Positions 8,893 through 17,227 of a DNA stretch of 64,000 nucleotides are shown here, one piece after another (position 1 is the first letter of the stretch; each line of letters starts with the position of its first letter). Made by a program: the position numbers and the translations under genes. This DNA comes from G965222505 sp965222505 (GTDB taxonomy: Bacteria; Bacteroidota; Rhodothermia; Rhodothermales; DATKEJ01): positions 3,658,001 through 3,722,000 of the forward strand of contig OZ244956.1 in the NCBI GenBank assembly GCA_965222505.1. The letters are read 5' to 3'. A model generated the notes under the pieces. It was not told the DNA's origin and made no database searches. It was given only the letters and a program-made list of their open reading frames with translations.

Positions 8893-9483
8893 GTGGCGAA
8901 GCAAAAGAAGAGAAGGAAAACAGGAACCACGTTACGGTGGATCGGGCTGGGGTTGTTGGTGATGGTCGGGTGGAGCCTGTGGAGTACCGGGTGGGGTGAG
9001 CCAGGGGTGCGGCTGGTGATTCGGAATACGGCGCGGGCCGCCGTGGTGTTGTTTCTGCTGGCCTTCGGAGCCTCAGGCCTCAACTGGATGTGGAGTACCG
9101 GTTTGTCCCGGACCCTGTTGCGTAACCGGCGTGCCCTGGGCATCGGCTTTGCCCTGGCCCACGGCTTGCACCTGGCGTCCCTGTATGCCTTGCACACGCA
9201 GTTTTTCGCCGTCTTTACCGAGCGCGATCCGCACGAACTGATGGCTGGTGCCGTCACCTATGGGGTGATTGTGCTCATGGCGGGGACCTCGGTGGATCGC
9301 ATCATTGCTTTTCTGGGGGCACGCCGCTGGAAGCTGCTCCACACGATTTGCGGCTACTACATCTGGATCGCATTCGCCCAGGCGTACATCCCGCGTGCCT
9401 TCGCCGACCCGTTTTACATACCCTTTGCCGTCGGACTGGTGGTGGTGCTTGGCCTGCGTGTGGCAAAACGGTTTTTGGGGTGA
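8893..9483 (+). CDS. Ferric-reductase-like transmembrane protein
   Basis: The 196-residue protein has a basic N-terminus followed by about five hydrophobic helices. Histidines recur at helix ends: LAHGLHLASLYALH, then KLLHTICGYYIW. This is the arrangement of the ferric reductase-like domain (MsrQ and relatives), which binds haem b between helices. The start is GTG at 8893; AGGAGG at 8880-8885 with a 7-bp spacer supports it. It may pass electrons to a periplasmic partner, but no MsrP-like gene is present. Family assignment is moderately sure. Confidence 0.7.
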   Translation: MAKQKKRRKTGTTLRWIGLGLLVMVGWSLWSTGWGEPGVRLVIRNTARAAVVLFLLAFGASGLNWMWSTGLSRTLLRNRRALGIGFALAHGLHLASLYALHTQFFAVFTERDPHELMAGAVTYGVIVLMAGTSVDRIIAFLGARRWKLLHTICGYYIWIAFAQAYIPRAFADPFYIPFAVGLVVVLGLRVAKRFLG

Positions 9484-9484
9484 G

Positions 9485-9505
9485 GGGCCGGCACAAGACC
9501 GGCCC
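9485..9505. terminator. GGGCCGG stem-loop between convergent genes
   Basis: GGGCCGG, a 7-nt loop (CACAAGA), then CCGGCCC lie just after the stop at 9483. Almost the same stem with a different loop occurs at 28693-28713. No strong T-run follows. It is either a terminator or a member of a dispersed GC-rich palindrome family. Confidence 0.5.
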
Positions 9506-9609
9506 TTACCGAATGGATGTGATCATGCGCATGGGTGTGATCGGATATGGCACCCCACACGGAAGTGTTTGCCCATCGGGCCGGGGCGACCCTCGTGGTT
9601 GCCCGCTCG

Positions 9610-10677
9610 TCATTGGATGTCGTGCCGGGTTTGCAGGGCCGTGTGTACGGTAACTGGTATCATCTGGCCGAGGGCGGCAAAGCGCCGGTCTTGCGTCTGG
9701 CCTTTCAGGTAGCGCACGTAAATCTGGGCGAGGATGACCGTGAGGCGGTACAGGCCGAGGGCGTGATAAAAGGCCATGTGGGAGACATCGCGACCACTGC
9801 GTTCGGCATACCGTTGTACCAGGGCTTCACGGGTGGGAAAACGGGCATCGACCGGCATCATGGCCATCATCTGAAGCGGCATCGGATCGGCAGGGGTTAC
9901 CCAGTAGGTGAGGAGGGCACCCAGGTCGGAGAGGGGATCGCCGAGGGTACACATGTCCCAGTCGAAGACGGCCACCACGTGCCCCGGGTCTTCGGCGGAC
10001 AGCATGACGTTGTCGAGCTTATAGTCGTTGTGGACCAACGACGGCGCAGCAGAGGGCGGCTGGTTGTCGAGGAGCCATTGGTAGAGGGTTTCCATATCTG
10101 CCCGGGCATTTGCCTCGGCGAGGCCGGGGGCCTGGGCCTTGTGCCATCGCCGGTACCAGCCTTCAATCTGGCGATGGATGAACCCGTCGGGTTTACCGAG
10201 GTCGGCCAGGCCCAGCGCGGTATAGTCCACAGCGTGTAAATCGACGAGCGTATCGACCAGAGCTTCGGCCATTCGTGGCGGGGCATCCGGGACGTCTGCA
10301 AACACGTCCGGTATGGTTTTGCGCACCACTACACCCCTGCGGCGTTGCATCACGAAAAAAACCGATCCAATGACAGAGGCATCTGTACAGTAAAGCAAGG
10401 CCTGTGGCGCCGGCGGAAAGGCGTTGTGCAGAACACTAAGGACGCGGGATTCCCGGCCCATGTCGTGCGCAGACTTGGCAATGGGGCCGAGGGGCGGGCG
10501 GCGAAGCACATACTGATGCGTCCCGTAGTCCAGCAGGTAGGTCAGGTTTGCGGCTCCGCCCCCGAACTGGCGTACTGTCAGCGGTTGATCCGCCCCTGCC
10601 AGCCGGTCCTTGAGATATACGGCGAGGGGGGCTTCGTCAAACCGTTCATCGGGCCGGACGGTGATGGTGTCATTCAT
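9610..10677 (-). CDS. Aminoglycoside-phosphotransferase-fold kinase (ACAD10-like)
   Basis: The 355-residue protein has the APH/choline-kinase fold. Motifs are QFGGGAANLTYLL, a GHQYVLRR-like strand (THQYVLRRPP), the catalytic loop LVHNDYKLDNVML (H-x-D-x-x-x-x-N) and the metal Asp in VAVFDWDMCTLGDPLSDLG. This pattern is typical of the phosphotransferase family linked to acyl-CoA dehydrogenases (ACAD10/11 N-domain), not of true antibiotic-resistance enzymes. The ATG at 10677 overlaps the kbl stop by one base (TGATG), so it is coupled to the threonine-degradation genes. The natural substrate is unknown. Confidence 0.82.
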   Translation of the reverse strand: MNDTITVRPDERFDEAPLAVYLKDRLAGADQPLTVRQFGGGAANLTYLLDYGTHQYVLRRPPLGPIAKSAHDMGRESRVLSVLHNAFPPAPQALLYCTDASVIGSVFFVMQRRRGVVVRKTIPDVFADVPDAPPRMAEALVDTLVDLHAVDYTALGLADLGKPDGFIHRQIEGWYRRWHKAQAPGLAEANARADMETLYQWLLDNQPPSAAPSLVHNDYKLDNVMLSAEDPGHVVAVFDWDMCTLGDPLSDLGALLTYWVTPADPMPLQMMAMMPVDARFPTREALVQRYAERSGRDVSHMAFYHALGLYRLTVILAQIYVRYLKGQTQDRRFAALGQMIPVTVHTALQTRHDIQ

Positions 10678-11864
10678 CACCCCGAAATCACCCCGTGCTT
10701 TTTCCCCACTTTGGTAAAGGCTTCGATGCAGCGGTCGAGGTGGGCGCGGGTGTGGGCGGCAGAGAGCTGCGTCCGGATGCGGGCCTGGCCTTTGGGGACC
10801 ACCGGGTAGCTGAAGCCGATTACGTAGATCCCTTCATCCAGCAGGTCGGCGGCCATGTTTTGGGCGAGTTTGGCATCGTAGAGCATGACCGGTACAATCG
10901 GGTGAATGCCCGGAATGATGTCGAACCCGGCATCTGTCATTTGTGCGCGGAAGTAGCGGGTGTTTTCGGACAGTTGATCCCGGAGTTCCGAAGACGTATC
11001 GAGCAGTTCCAGGACTTTCAGGCTGGCATACACAATGCCGGGGGCGAGGGTGTTGGAAAACAGGTAGGGCCGGGAGCGTTGCCGCAGCAGTTCAACGATG
11101 TCCTTCCGGCCCGTCGTGAAGCCGCCCATTGCGCCGCCGAGGGCTTTGCCGAGGGTGCTGGTGACCACATCCACCCGGCCCAGTACGCCGCAGTGGTCCA
11201 GGGAACCCCGCCCGGTGGGGCCGAAGAAGCCGGTGCCGTGGCAATCGTCTACCATGACCATCGCGCCGTATTGTTCGGCCAGGTCACAGATGGTTTTCAG
11301 GTTGGCTACCTCTCCATCCATGCTGAACACGCCGTCTGTGGCAATCATGCGCAGCTTTGCCCCCTGGGTTTCCTTGAGAATATCCTCAAGGTGGTTCATG
11401 TCGTTGTGGCGGTAGCGGTGGCGCTGGGCCTTGCAGAGCCGTACCCCGTCGATGATGCTGGCGTGGTTCAGGCTCTCGCTGATGAGGGCGCAATCGGCAT
11501 CGAGGAGGGGTTCAAACAGGCCGCCGTTGGCATCGAAACAGGCCGCGTAGAGGATGGTATCCTCGGTATGGAAGAAGTCGGCAATTTTGGATTCGAGTTC
11601 CTTGTGGATGTCGAGTGTGCCGCAGATGAACCGGACCGAGGCCATGCCGAAGCCGTATTTGGCGATGCCTTCGCGGGCGGCTTCGATGAGGGCTGGATGG
11701 TTGGCGAGGCCGAGGTAGTTGTTGGCGCAGAAGTTGAGTACCTCAACGTCGGACTGGACGGCAATGGCGGCATCTTGCTGTGAGGTGATGATGCGTTCGG
11801 CCTTGTACAGACCGGCATTACGGATGTCTTCGAGGATCTCTTGGTAGATGGGCGTGTGATACAT
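10677..11864 (-). CDS. kbl: Glycine C-acetyltransferase (2-amino-3-ketobutyrate CoA ligase)
   Basis: The 395-residue PLP enzyme of the alpha-oxoamine synthase family cleaves 2-amino-3-ketobutyrate with CoA to glycine and acetyl-CoA. Diagnostic parts are LNFCANNYLGLANHP, FGMASVRFICGT, the H/D pair in MVDDCHGTGFFGPTGRG, and the PLP lysine in STLGKALGGAMGG. It follows tdh on the same strand, which gives the complete two-step conversion of threonine to glycine. The 50-bp gap between them carries half of a TTCTACG-class heptamer repeat. The length and all motifs are normal. Confidence 0.96.
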   Translation of the reverse strand: MYHTPIYQEILEDIRNAGLYKAERIITSQQDAAIAVQSDVEVLNFCANNYLGLANHPALIEAAREGIAKYGFGMASVRFICGTLDIHKELESKIADFFHTEDTILYAACFDANGGLFEPLLDADCALISESLNHASIIDGVRLCKAQRHRYRHNDMNHLEDILKETQGAKLRMIATDGVFSMDGEVANLKTICDLAEQYGAMVMVDDCHGTGFFGPTGRGSLDHCGVLGRVDVVTSTLGKALGGAMGGFTTGRKDIVELLRQRSRPYLFSNTLAPGIVYASLKVLELLDTSSELRDQLSENTRYFRAQMTDAGFDIIPGIHPIVPVMLYDAKLAQNMAADLLDEGIYVIGFSYPVVPKGQARIRTQLSAAHTRAHLDRCIEAFTKVGKKHGVISG

Positions 11865-11876
11865 AGACGTTTTGGG

Positions 11877-11915
11877 TTCTAGGTTCTACGTTTCTCATGC
11901 TCTGACGTCGCACGT
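11877..11915. repeat. Partial heptamer repeat, TTCTACG class
   Basis: TTCTAGG (11877), TTCTACG (11884) and TTTCTCA (11891) are consecutive 7-mers followed by a short inverted piece, ACGTCGCACGTT. The locus fills the gap between tdh and kbl. It matches one arm of the full hairpin loci at 30263 and 60169. The whole intergenic space is repeat, so any kbl translation signal lies within it. Confidence 0.65.
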
Positions 11916-12904
11916 TAAGGAATGGTGGCATATTGTGGCGCGAGTTGTTCGAGCATATCATTGACCAGCGCCTGGAGGGAATAGGCCGGGTTCCAGTTCC
12001 AGTCGGTACGGGCGGGCCGGTCGTCGATGGTGGACGGCCAGGAGTCTGCAATGGCTTGCCGGTGGTCCGGTTCAAATGAACACGTAAACGCGGGAAAGTG
12101 GTATTGGATTTCGTGTACGAGTTCCTGGGCCGAGAAGCTCATGGCCGTCAGGTTGTAGCTGGTGCGAACGGTCAAGCGTTCCGAATTGACGTCCATGATA
12201 CCCATCGTGGCCCGGATGGCATCATGGATATACATCATCGGCAGGCGTGTGTCCGGCTTCAAGAAACAGGTGTACTGACCCTCTTGCAGGGCGGAATGGA
12301 AGATTTCGACGGCATAGTCGGTGGTGCCTCCGCTGGGCTTGGTCTTGTAGCTGATGATACCAGGGTAGCGGATGCTGCGCACATCCACATCAAACCGCTG
12401 ATGGTAATACTGGCAGAGTAATTCCCCGGAGACTTTCGTGACGCCGTACATGGTCGTCGGCTCCAGGATGGTATGTTGGGGGGTGTTGTTCCGGGGGGTC
12501 GTTGGGCCGAAGGCAGCAATCGAACTGGGCCAGAAGACTTTCAGGTTAAAGCGCCGGGCTGCATCCAGAACGTGTTTCAGCCCTTCCACATTCACACGCC
12601 ATGCTAGGTCCGGTTTGCGCTCACCCGTTGCCGAGAGCAAGCTGGCGAGATGATACACAGCGCCAATGTCGTATCGAGACACCAAACCCCGCAGGCGGCC
12701 AGCCTCCAGTACATCCAGCACTTCAAACGGACCTTGCCCATTCGCAGCCGGATCAACGGTTAAGTCGGTAGCTAACACCGAATCGGCACCGTGCCGATGC
12801 CGGAGTTCATCGACGAGGTCACTTCCAATTTGGCCGCGCGCACCCGTAACCAGGATACGGCGTTCAAGGGGAACCGGTGGGGTTGAATCCTGTGCAGTCA
12901 TCAT
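11915..12904 (-). CDS. tdh: NAD-dependent-epimerase-type L-threonine 3-dehydrogenase
   Basis: The protein has 329 residues from the ATG at 12904; the open frame extends upstream but looks non-coding. It is a short-chain epimerase-fold protein: RRILVTGARGQIGSDLVDEL (Rossmann G-x-x-G-x-x-G), YHLASLLSATGE, the catalytic Ser-Ser in VFWPSSIAAFG and Y-x-x-x-K in MYGVTKVSGE. Together with IRYPGIISYKTKPSGGTTDY this is the signature of the UDP-galactose-4-epimerase-like threonine dehydrogenases, which are unrelated to the zinc Tdh of E. coli. It oxidises threonine to 2-amino-3-ketobutyrate, and the kbl gene follows directly. Confidence 0.92.
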   Translation of the reverse strand: MMTAQDSTPPVPLERRILVTGARGQIGSDLVDELRHRHGADSVLATDLTVDPAANGQGPFEVLDVLEAGRLRGLVSRYDIGAVYHLASLLSATGERKPDLAWRVNVEGLKHVLDAARRFNLKVFWPSSIAAFGPTTPRNNTPQHTILEPTTMYGVTKVSGELLCQYYHQRFDVDVRSIRYPGIISYKTKPSGGTTDYAVEIFHSALQEGQYTCFLKPDTRLPMMYIHDAIRATMGIMDVNSERLTVRTSYNLTAMSFSAQELVHEIQYHFPAFTCSFEPDHRQAIADSWPSTIDDRPARTDWNWNPAYSLQALVNDMLEQLAPQYATIP

Positions 12905-13019
12905 CGTTATAAACTGGAAGCGCTTTTGGTAACGCGAGAAGATAACAATTCGGAACATGCAAGGTACACGAATTCAAAAAAAGACGTAGATTTCATTCCT
13001 CACCCTACTTTAACCCGGT

Positions 13020-13706
13020 ATGAAACGGCCTCTTAACCCTCAAGACAATTCTCCTTTTACCCTCGGCATTACAGGAGGCATTGGGAGTGGCAAGTCGACC
13101 GTGTGCCGGCTCCTGGAAAAATTGGGGGTGCCGGTTTTTTACGCTGACGCTGAAGCCAAGCGGTTGATGGTGGAAGATTCCGAAGCCCGTGCCGAGATTC
13201 GGGCGGCCTTCGGTCCGGACAGCTACACGCCGGACGGGCACCTGAACCGGGCCTATCTGGCCGGGCGGGTTTTTGGGGATGCCGATCAACTGGCCCGGCT
13301 CAACGCAATCGTGCATCCGCGGGTATATCGGGCCTTTGAAACGGCAAAGGGGGAAGCGGCACAGGCCGGTATTTTCTTGCTGGCCAAGGAGGCCGCACTC
13401 ATTTTTGAATCGGGCGGAGACCGGTTTTTGGATGCCGTGCTGGTGGTTGATGCGCCGCTGGAGGTTCGTGTGGCGCGGGTCGTTGCGCGCGATGATGTAA
13501 CGCCTGCACAGGTTCATGCACGTATGCAACATCAACTGCCGTCTGAAACCCTGCGGCAACGCGCCGATTATGTACTGGAAAACACAGGCGGGCCAGACGA
13601 CCTCTGCCGGACGGTAGAATCCTTTTATTACCGGCTTCTCCAGCATATTCCCTCACATACCGTGGCCGGTGGCATTGACATGCCGCCTAAAAATGATAAA
13701 TTATAA
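13020..13706 (+). CDS. coaE: Dephospho-CoA kinase
   Basis: The 228-residue P-loop kinase carries out the last step of CoA synthesis, phosphorylating the 3'-hydroxyl of dephospho-CoA. The Walker A motif is GITGGIGSGKSTVCRLLEKLG (residues about 16-36); ADAEAKRLM and HPRVYRAFE follow in the family order, then the Asp-Ala-P-L-E-V-R lid region. It has an extra short N-terminus and a polar C-terminal tail (PPKNDKL) compared with the minimal family. It is transcribed divergently from tdh and lies 35 bp upstream of the HAD gene. Confidence 0.94.
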   Translation: MKRPLNPQDNSPFTLGITGGIGSGKSTVCRLLEKLGVPVFYADAEAKRLMVEDSEARAEIRAAFGPDSYTPDGHLNRAYLAGRVFGDADQLARLNAIVHPRVYRAFETAKGEAAQAGIFLLAKEAALIFESGGDRFLDAVLVVDAPLEVRVARVVARDDVTPAQVHARMQHQLPSETLRQRADYVLENTGGPDDLCRTVESFYYRLLQHIPSHTVAGGIDMPPKNDKL

Positions 13707-13741
13707 CCCCTTCGGTTCATTCACCCCGATCTTCCCTGTTT

Positions 13742-14431
13742 ATGCCGCGCGTTCTCGTTTTTGACGTGAATGAGACCCTCCTGGATCTCCAGGTACTTGA
13801 TCCTTACTTCATCCGCATTTTTGGCACGAAGAATGTCCGGATGGCGTGGTTCCAACAGTTGCTGCGCCTGGCAATGGTGACGAACCTGACCCAGACTTAC
13901 TACGACTTTACCACCCTGGCTACCGAAGCTCTCGATATGACGGCTCGCCGCTATGATGTACCGTTATCGGCTGATGACATTATGGCCATCCGCACCACCA
14001 TGCGCCAGTTGCCGCCTCATCCAGAGGTGACCGAAAGCCTGGATCGACTTCGAAGTGCCGGGCTCCGTATGGTGGCCCTTACGAATTCTACGCCGGATGC
14101 TGCCCTGGCCCAACTTCGTTTTGCAGGACTTGTACAATACTTCGATCAGATTTTTTCGGTCGATGCCGTGCGGCGGTTCAAACCGGCACCGGAGCCCTAC
14201 CGTATGGTTCAGGAAGCACTGGGCCTGCCGCCCCATGGATTGCGTTTGGTGGCCGCCCACGACTGGGATATTGCCGGAGCCATGGCCGTCGGCTGGGCCG
14301 GTGCGTTTGTTGCCCGCCCGGGCAAGGTAATGGGCACCCTGGCCTTTCGGCCTGATATCCAGGGCCACACCCTGGCCGATGTGACCGATCAGATCCTCGC
14401 CGCCGCCTCCCGCGAAGTCGTGGGCAAATAA
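13742..14431 (+). CDS. Haloacid dehalogenase, type II
   Basis: The 229-residue HAD-superfamily hydrolase has the nucleophile Asp in VFDVNETLLDL (residues about 6-16), motif II Ser/Thr in MVALTNSTPDA, the Lys in RRFKPAPEPYRMV and the metal Asp region in AAHDWDIAGAMAVGWAGAFV. The V-N-E-T-L-L-D wording and overall layout match L-2-haloacid dehalogenases, which hydrolyse 2-halo acids to 2-hydroxy acids, rather than generic phosphatases. It starts 35 bp after coaE and ends 9 bp before the next gene, suggesting one transcript. The true physiological substrate may differ. Confidence 0.88.
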   Translation: MPRVLVFDVNETLLDLQVLDPYFIRIFGTKNVRMAWFQQLLRLAMVTNLTQTYYDFTTLATEALDMTARRYDVPLSADDIMAIRTTMRQLPPHPEVTESLDRLRSAGLRMVALTNSTPDAALAQLRFAGLVQYFDQIFSVDAVRRFKPAPEPYRMVQEALGLPPHGLRLVAAHDWDIAGAMAVGWAGAFVARPGKVMGTLAFRPDIQGHTLADVTDQILAAASREVVGK

Positions 14432-14440
14432 TAATCTGCC

Positions 14441-15514
14441 ATGCGCTTTCTCAAGTTCTTCCTCGCCCTGCTGGGCGTTCTCTTGCTTTACCTCCTGTTC
14501 TGGCCTGTGCCCATCGATCCGGTGGCCTGGACGCCGCCCCCGCCCCCGGCACTGGACGGTCCATATGCCCAGAATGAACACCTGGCCGCCATCACACGGC
14601 TCGAAACCCGACCGGGCTTTGGACCAGAAGATGTAGCCGTTGATGCTCAGGGGCGGATCTACGGGGGGTTACAGAATGGGCACATTGTCCGGTTTGACCC
14701 TGAAGGCACCACACACGAACGGTTCGTCGATACCGCTGGGCGCCCGCTGGGCCTGGCCTTCGACAGCCTCGGGCATCTCATCGTCGCCGATTCTCACAAA
14801 GGGTTGCTCTCCATTTCCCCGGATGCTGAAATCACTGTCCTCACCACCGAAGCCGACGGGGTGCCATTCGGCTTTACGGACGATGTCGACATCGCCAAAG
14901 ACGGCACCATTTATTTTTCGGATGCGTCCTACAAGTTCGGTCAGATTGATTACCGCGCCGATGCGCTGGAGCATCGGCCCAATGGTCGGTTGCTGGCCTA
15001 CGATCCTGCTACGGGCACCACACGCACCTTGTTGAACGACCTCTATTTTGCCAACGGCATTGCGGTCAGCCCGGATCAATCTTTTGTGTTGGTCAATGAG
15101 ACCTGGATGTACCGCGTACAGCGGTATTGGCTGACGGGGCCTAAAGCCGGTACAGCCGAGGTATTTATTGAAAACCTGCCGGGTTTCCCGGATGGCATTT
15201 CCACAGGAACCGGCGGCGTGTTCTGGTTGGCCCTGGCCTCACCCCGAAATCCGTTGATGGATCGATTGGCCCCTTTGCCTTGGTTACGTAAGGTGGTTTT
15301 TCGACTGCCACAGTTCTTGCAACCCGGCCCTGTGCACTATGCATTCGCGTTGGGGCTGGATACGGAGGGCCGTGTGGTGCACAACCTGCAAGACCCCAAC
15401 GGGTCAGCGTTTTACATGGTCACGAGCGTAGAGGAGCACAGCGGGCGGCTCTACTTCGGAACCCTCGAAGGCGATGCCATCGGATACCTGCCGCGTCCTA
15501 CGGATGGCGGGTGA
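14441..15514 (+). CDS. Membrane-anchored SMP-30/strictosidine-synthase-like hydrolase
   Basis: The 357-residue protein begins with a single membrane helix (residues about 3-24, LKFFLALLGVLLLYLLFW). A six-bladed propeller domain follows: GFGPEDVAVDAQGRIYGG, then FTDDVDIAKDGTIYFSDAS, then YFANGIAVSPDQSFVLVNET and NLPGFPDGISTGTGGVFWLA. These are the strictosidine synthase/SMP-30 conserved strands (calcium and substrate ligands), as in APMAP-like lactonases. It is probably periplasm-facing. Its 3' end overlaps menB tail-to-tail by 17 bp. Confidence 0.85.
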   Translation: MRFLKFFLALLGVLLLYLLFWPVPIDPVAWTPPPPPALDGPYAQNEHLAAITRLETRPGFGPEDVAVDAQGRIYGGLQNGHIVRFDPEGTTHERFVDTAGRPLGLAFDSLGHLIVADSHKGLLSISPDAEITVLTTEADGVPFGFTDDVDIAKDGTIYFSDASYKFGQIDYRADALEHRPNGRLLAYDPATGTTRTLLNDLYFANGIAVSPDQSFVLVNETWMYRVQRYWLTGPKAGTAEVFIENLPGFPDGISTGTGGVFWLALASPRNPLMDRLAPLPWLRKVVFRLPQFLQPGPVHYAFALGLDTEGRVVHNLQDPNGSAFYMVTSVEEHSGRLYFGTLEGDAIGYLPRPTDGG

Positions 15515-16328
15515 ATTTGTCGAAGGCAGGCCGCCGTTTTTCATTGTAGGCGTTGCGGCCCTCCTGGCCTTCCTCGGTCATGTAGAACAGCAGCGTAGCG
15601 TTTCCGGCAAGTTCCTGTAGGCCGGTTTGTCCGTCGCAATCGGCATTCATGGCCGATTTCAGGCAGCGGATGGCCAGCGGGGATTTGGTCAGGATTTCCC
15701 GGCACCAGTCCACGGTTTCGGCTTCGAGTTGTTCGTAGGGGACCACCTTGTTGACGAGGCCCATCTTCTCTGCATCTTCTGCAGAGTAGGGGCGGCACAG
15801 AAACCAGATTTCCCGCGCCTTCTTCTGGCCGACGATCCGGGCCAGGTAGCTGGAACCGAAGCCCCCGTCGAAGGAGCCGACCTTGGGGCCGGTTTGCATG
15901 AATTTGGCATTGTCTGCGGCAATGGTCAGGTCGCAGACCACATGCAGGACGTGTCCACCACCGACCGCCCACCCGGCCACCATCGCAATGACCGGTTTGG
16001 GGCAGGTCCGGATCTGACGCTGGAAGTCCAGTACATTCAGGCGCATCATGCCCTTGTTCTCGTGCTGGTCCGTGTACCCGGCATCGCCGCGGATGCTCTG
16101 GTCCCCGCCGGAGCAGAAGGCTTCCTTGCCCTCGCCGGTCAGGATGATGACGCCGACTTCGGGGTCAAACCGGGCATTGTGGAGGGCATCTTGCATTTCA
16201 TCCACCGTCACAGGGCGAAAAGCATTGCGTTTGTGGGGTCGGTTGATGGTGATCTTGGCGATGCCTTCGGCCTTGTGGTATTTGATGTCGGTATAGGTCT
16301 TGGCTTCTTTCCAGTCGATGGTGGGCAT
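15498..16328 (-). CDS. menB: 1,4-dihydroxy-2-naphthoyl-CoA synthase
   Basis: The 276-residue crotonase-fold enzyme closes the naphthoquinone ring from O-succinylbenzoyl-CoA in menaquinone synthesis. It has the long MenB form: ITINRPHKRNAFRP, CSGGDQSIRGDAGY (oxyanion-hole region), AVGGGHVLHVVCDLTIAAD, TGPKVGSFDGGFGSSYLARI (catalytic Asp/Gly loop) and a C-terminal YNEKRRPAFDKF. It follows menH by 30 bp on the same strand. MenF and MenD, earlier steps, are encoded at 38835-41968, so the pathway is split across two places. Confidence 0.95.
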   Translation of the reverse strand: MPTIDWKEAKTYTDIKYHKAEGIAKITINRPHKRNAFRPVTVDEMQDALHNARFDPEVGVIILTGEGKEAFCSGGDQSIRGDAGYTDQHENKGMMRLNVLDFQRQIRTCPKPVIAMVAGWAVGGGHVLHVVCDLTIAADNAKFMQTGPKVGSFDGGFGSSYLARIVGQKKAREIWFLCRPYSAEDAEKMGLVNKVVPYEQLEAETVDWCREILTKSPLAIRCLKSAMNADCDGQTGLQELAGNATLLFYMTEEGQEGRNAYNEKRRPAFDKFTRHP

Positions 16329-16358
16329 GTGGGTGTCAGTAGGGATAACGGGCGGTGC

Positions 16359-17162
16359 TCACGGGGCATCGCCGGGATTGATAAGAAACGGTTGGAGCAG
16401 GTCTATGTACGCGTTCATACACTCCAGGTGAATGTTGTGCCCAGCATGGGGCACTTGAACAAACTGGCCCTGCGGATGCACGGCCGTCATGGCCTCGCCG
16501 ATGGCGGCAAACTTGGGGTCCAGCGCGCCGGCCAATGCCAGCCACGGGATGTTCAATTCATGAAGTCGTTCCCACAAAGAAGGTTGGGTGCCGGTTCCCA
16601 TCTGTCGAAGCGATTGTGCCAACTCCGCCGGTTGATTCCTACGCCGATGCATCAACATCCGGTCCAGTGCTTCAGGATGATGCTGTAGTGAACCAAAGAG
16701 GGGCAAGCGGTACCACTGTGCCAGGAAGTCCTCGAATGGCTCGGCTTCAAGCCGGGCTGCCAGGGCCTCATCCCGGCCGCGGCGGACTTTGCGTTCAGCT
16801 GATGTGCGTAAACCGGGCGAAGCCGATTCCAACACCAGCTTTGTGCAATGTTTCGGGTAGTGGAGCGCGAAGTACAATGCCAATCGTCCCCCCATCGAAT
16901 AACCCACAACGGGGCAGGCCTCAATGCCCCGGTCGGCCAGGGTGTCACGTAGGAGCGCAGCTGCTCCGGCCATGGTGTAATGCGCTGGGGTGGGCAGCCC
17001 AACCGAGCGGCCATGCCCAGGCAAATCCGGTGCAAGGACGCAGCATCCTTCACCCAACGCTTGTGCCGTGGCCTCCCAATCACGCCCGCTGCCCATGAAG
17101 CCGTGCAGGAACAACACGGGTCGGCCCGTTGCTGGGCCGGTGGTATAGATATGTAAAGCCAC
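16359..17162 (-). CDS. menH: MenH-like alpha/beta hydrolase (SHCHC synthase)
   Basis: The 267-residue alpha/beta-hydrolase has the oxyanion region VLFLHGFMGSGRDWEATAQA, LPGHGRS, the nucleophile Ser in VVGYSMGGRLALYFAL, the Arg-rich ESASPGLRTSAERKVRR segment and the catalytic His in HAGHNIHLE. G-F-M-G-S-x-x-D-W and E-S-A-S-P-G-L are typical of MenH, which eliminates pyruvate from SEPHCHC in menaquinone synthesis. The adjacent menB supports this. Other hydrolases share the fold, so the name rests on motif plus context. Confidence 0.85.
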   Translation of the reverse strand: MALHIYTTGPATGRPVLFLHGFMGSGRDWEATAQALGEGCCVLAPDLPGHGRSVGLPTPAHYTMAGAAALLRDTLADRGIEACPVVGYSMGGRLALYFALHYPKHCTKLVLESASPGLRTSAERKVRRGRDEALAARLEAEPFEDFLAQWYRLPLFGSLQHHPEALDRMLMHRRRNQPAELAQSLRQMGTGTQPSLWERLHELNIPWLALAGALDPKFAAIGEAMTAVHPQGQFVQVPHAGHNIHLECMNAYIDLLQPFLINPGDAP

Positions 17163-17227
17163 TATGCCGATCAGGAATGGGTATGACGCCGCTCAACGTC
17201 GTCATAGATAGGCCTCCCGCACGGCTT

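Noticed and set aside
9610..10677. Antibiotic-resistance aminoglycoside phosphotransferase
   Set aside because: The fold is shared, but the motif wording (H-N-D-Y-K-L-D-N, F-D-W-D-M-C-T-L-G-D-P) is that of ACAD10-like kinases, and it is coupled to threonine catabolism.
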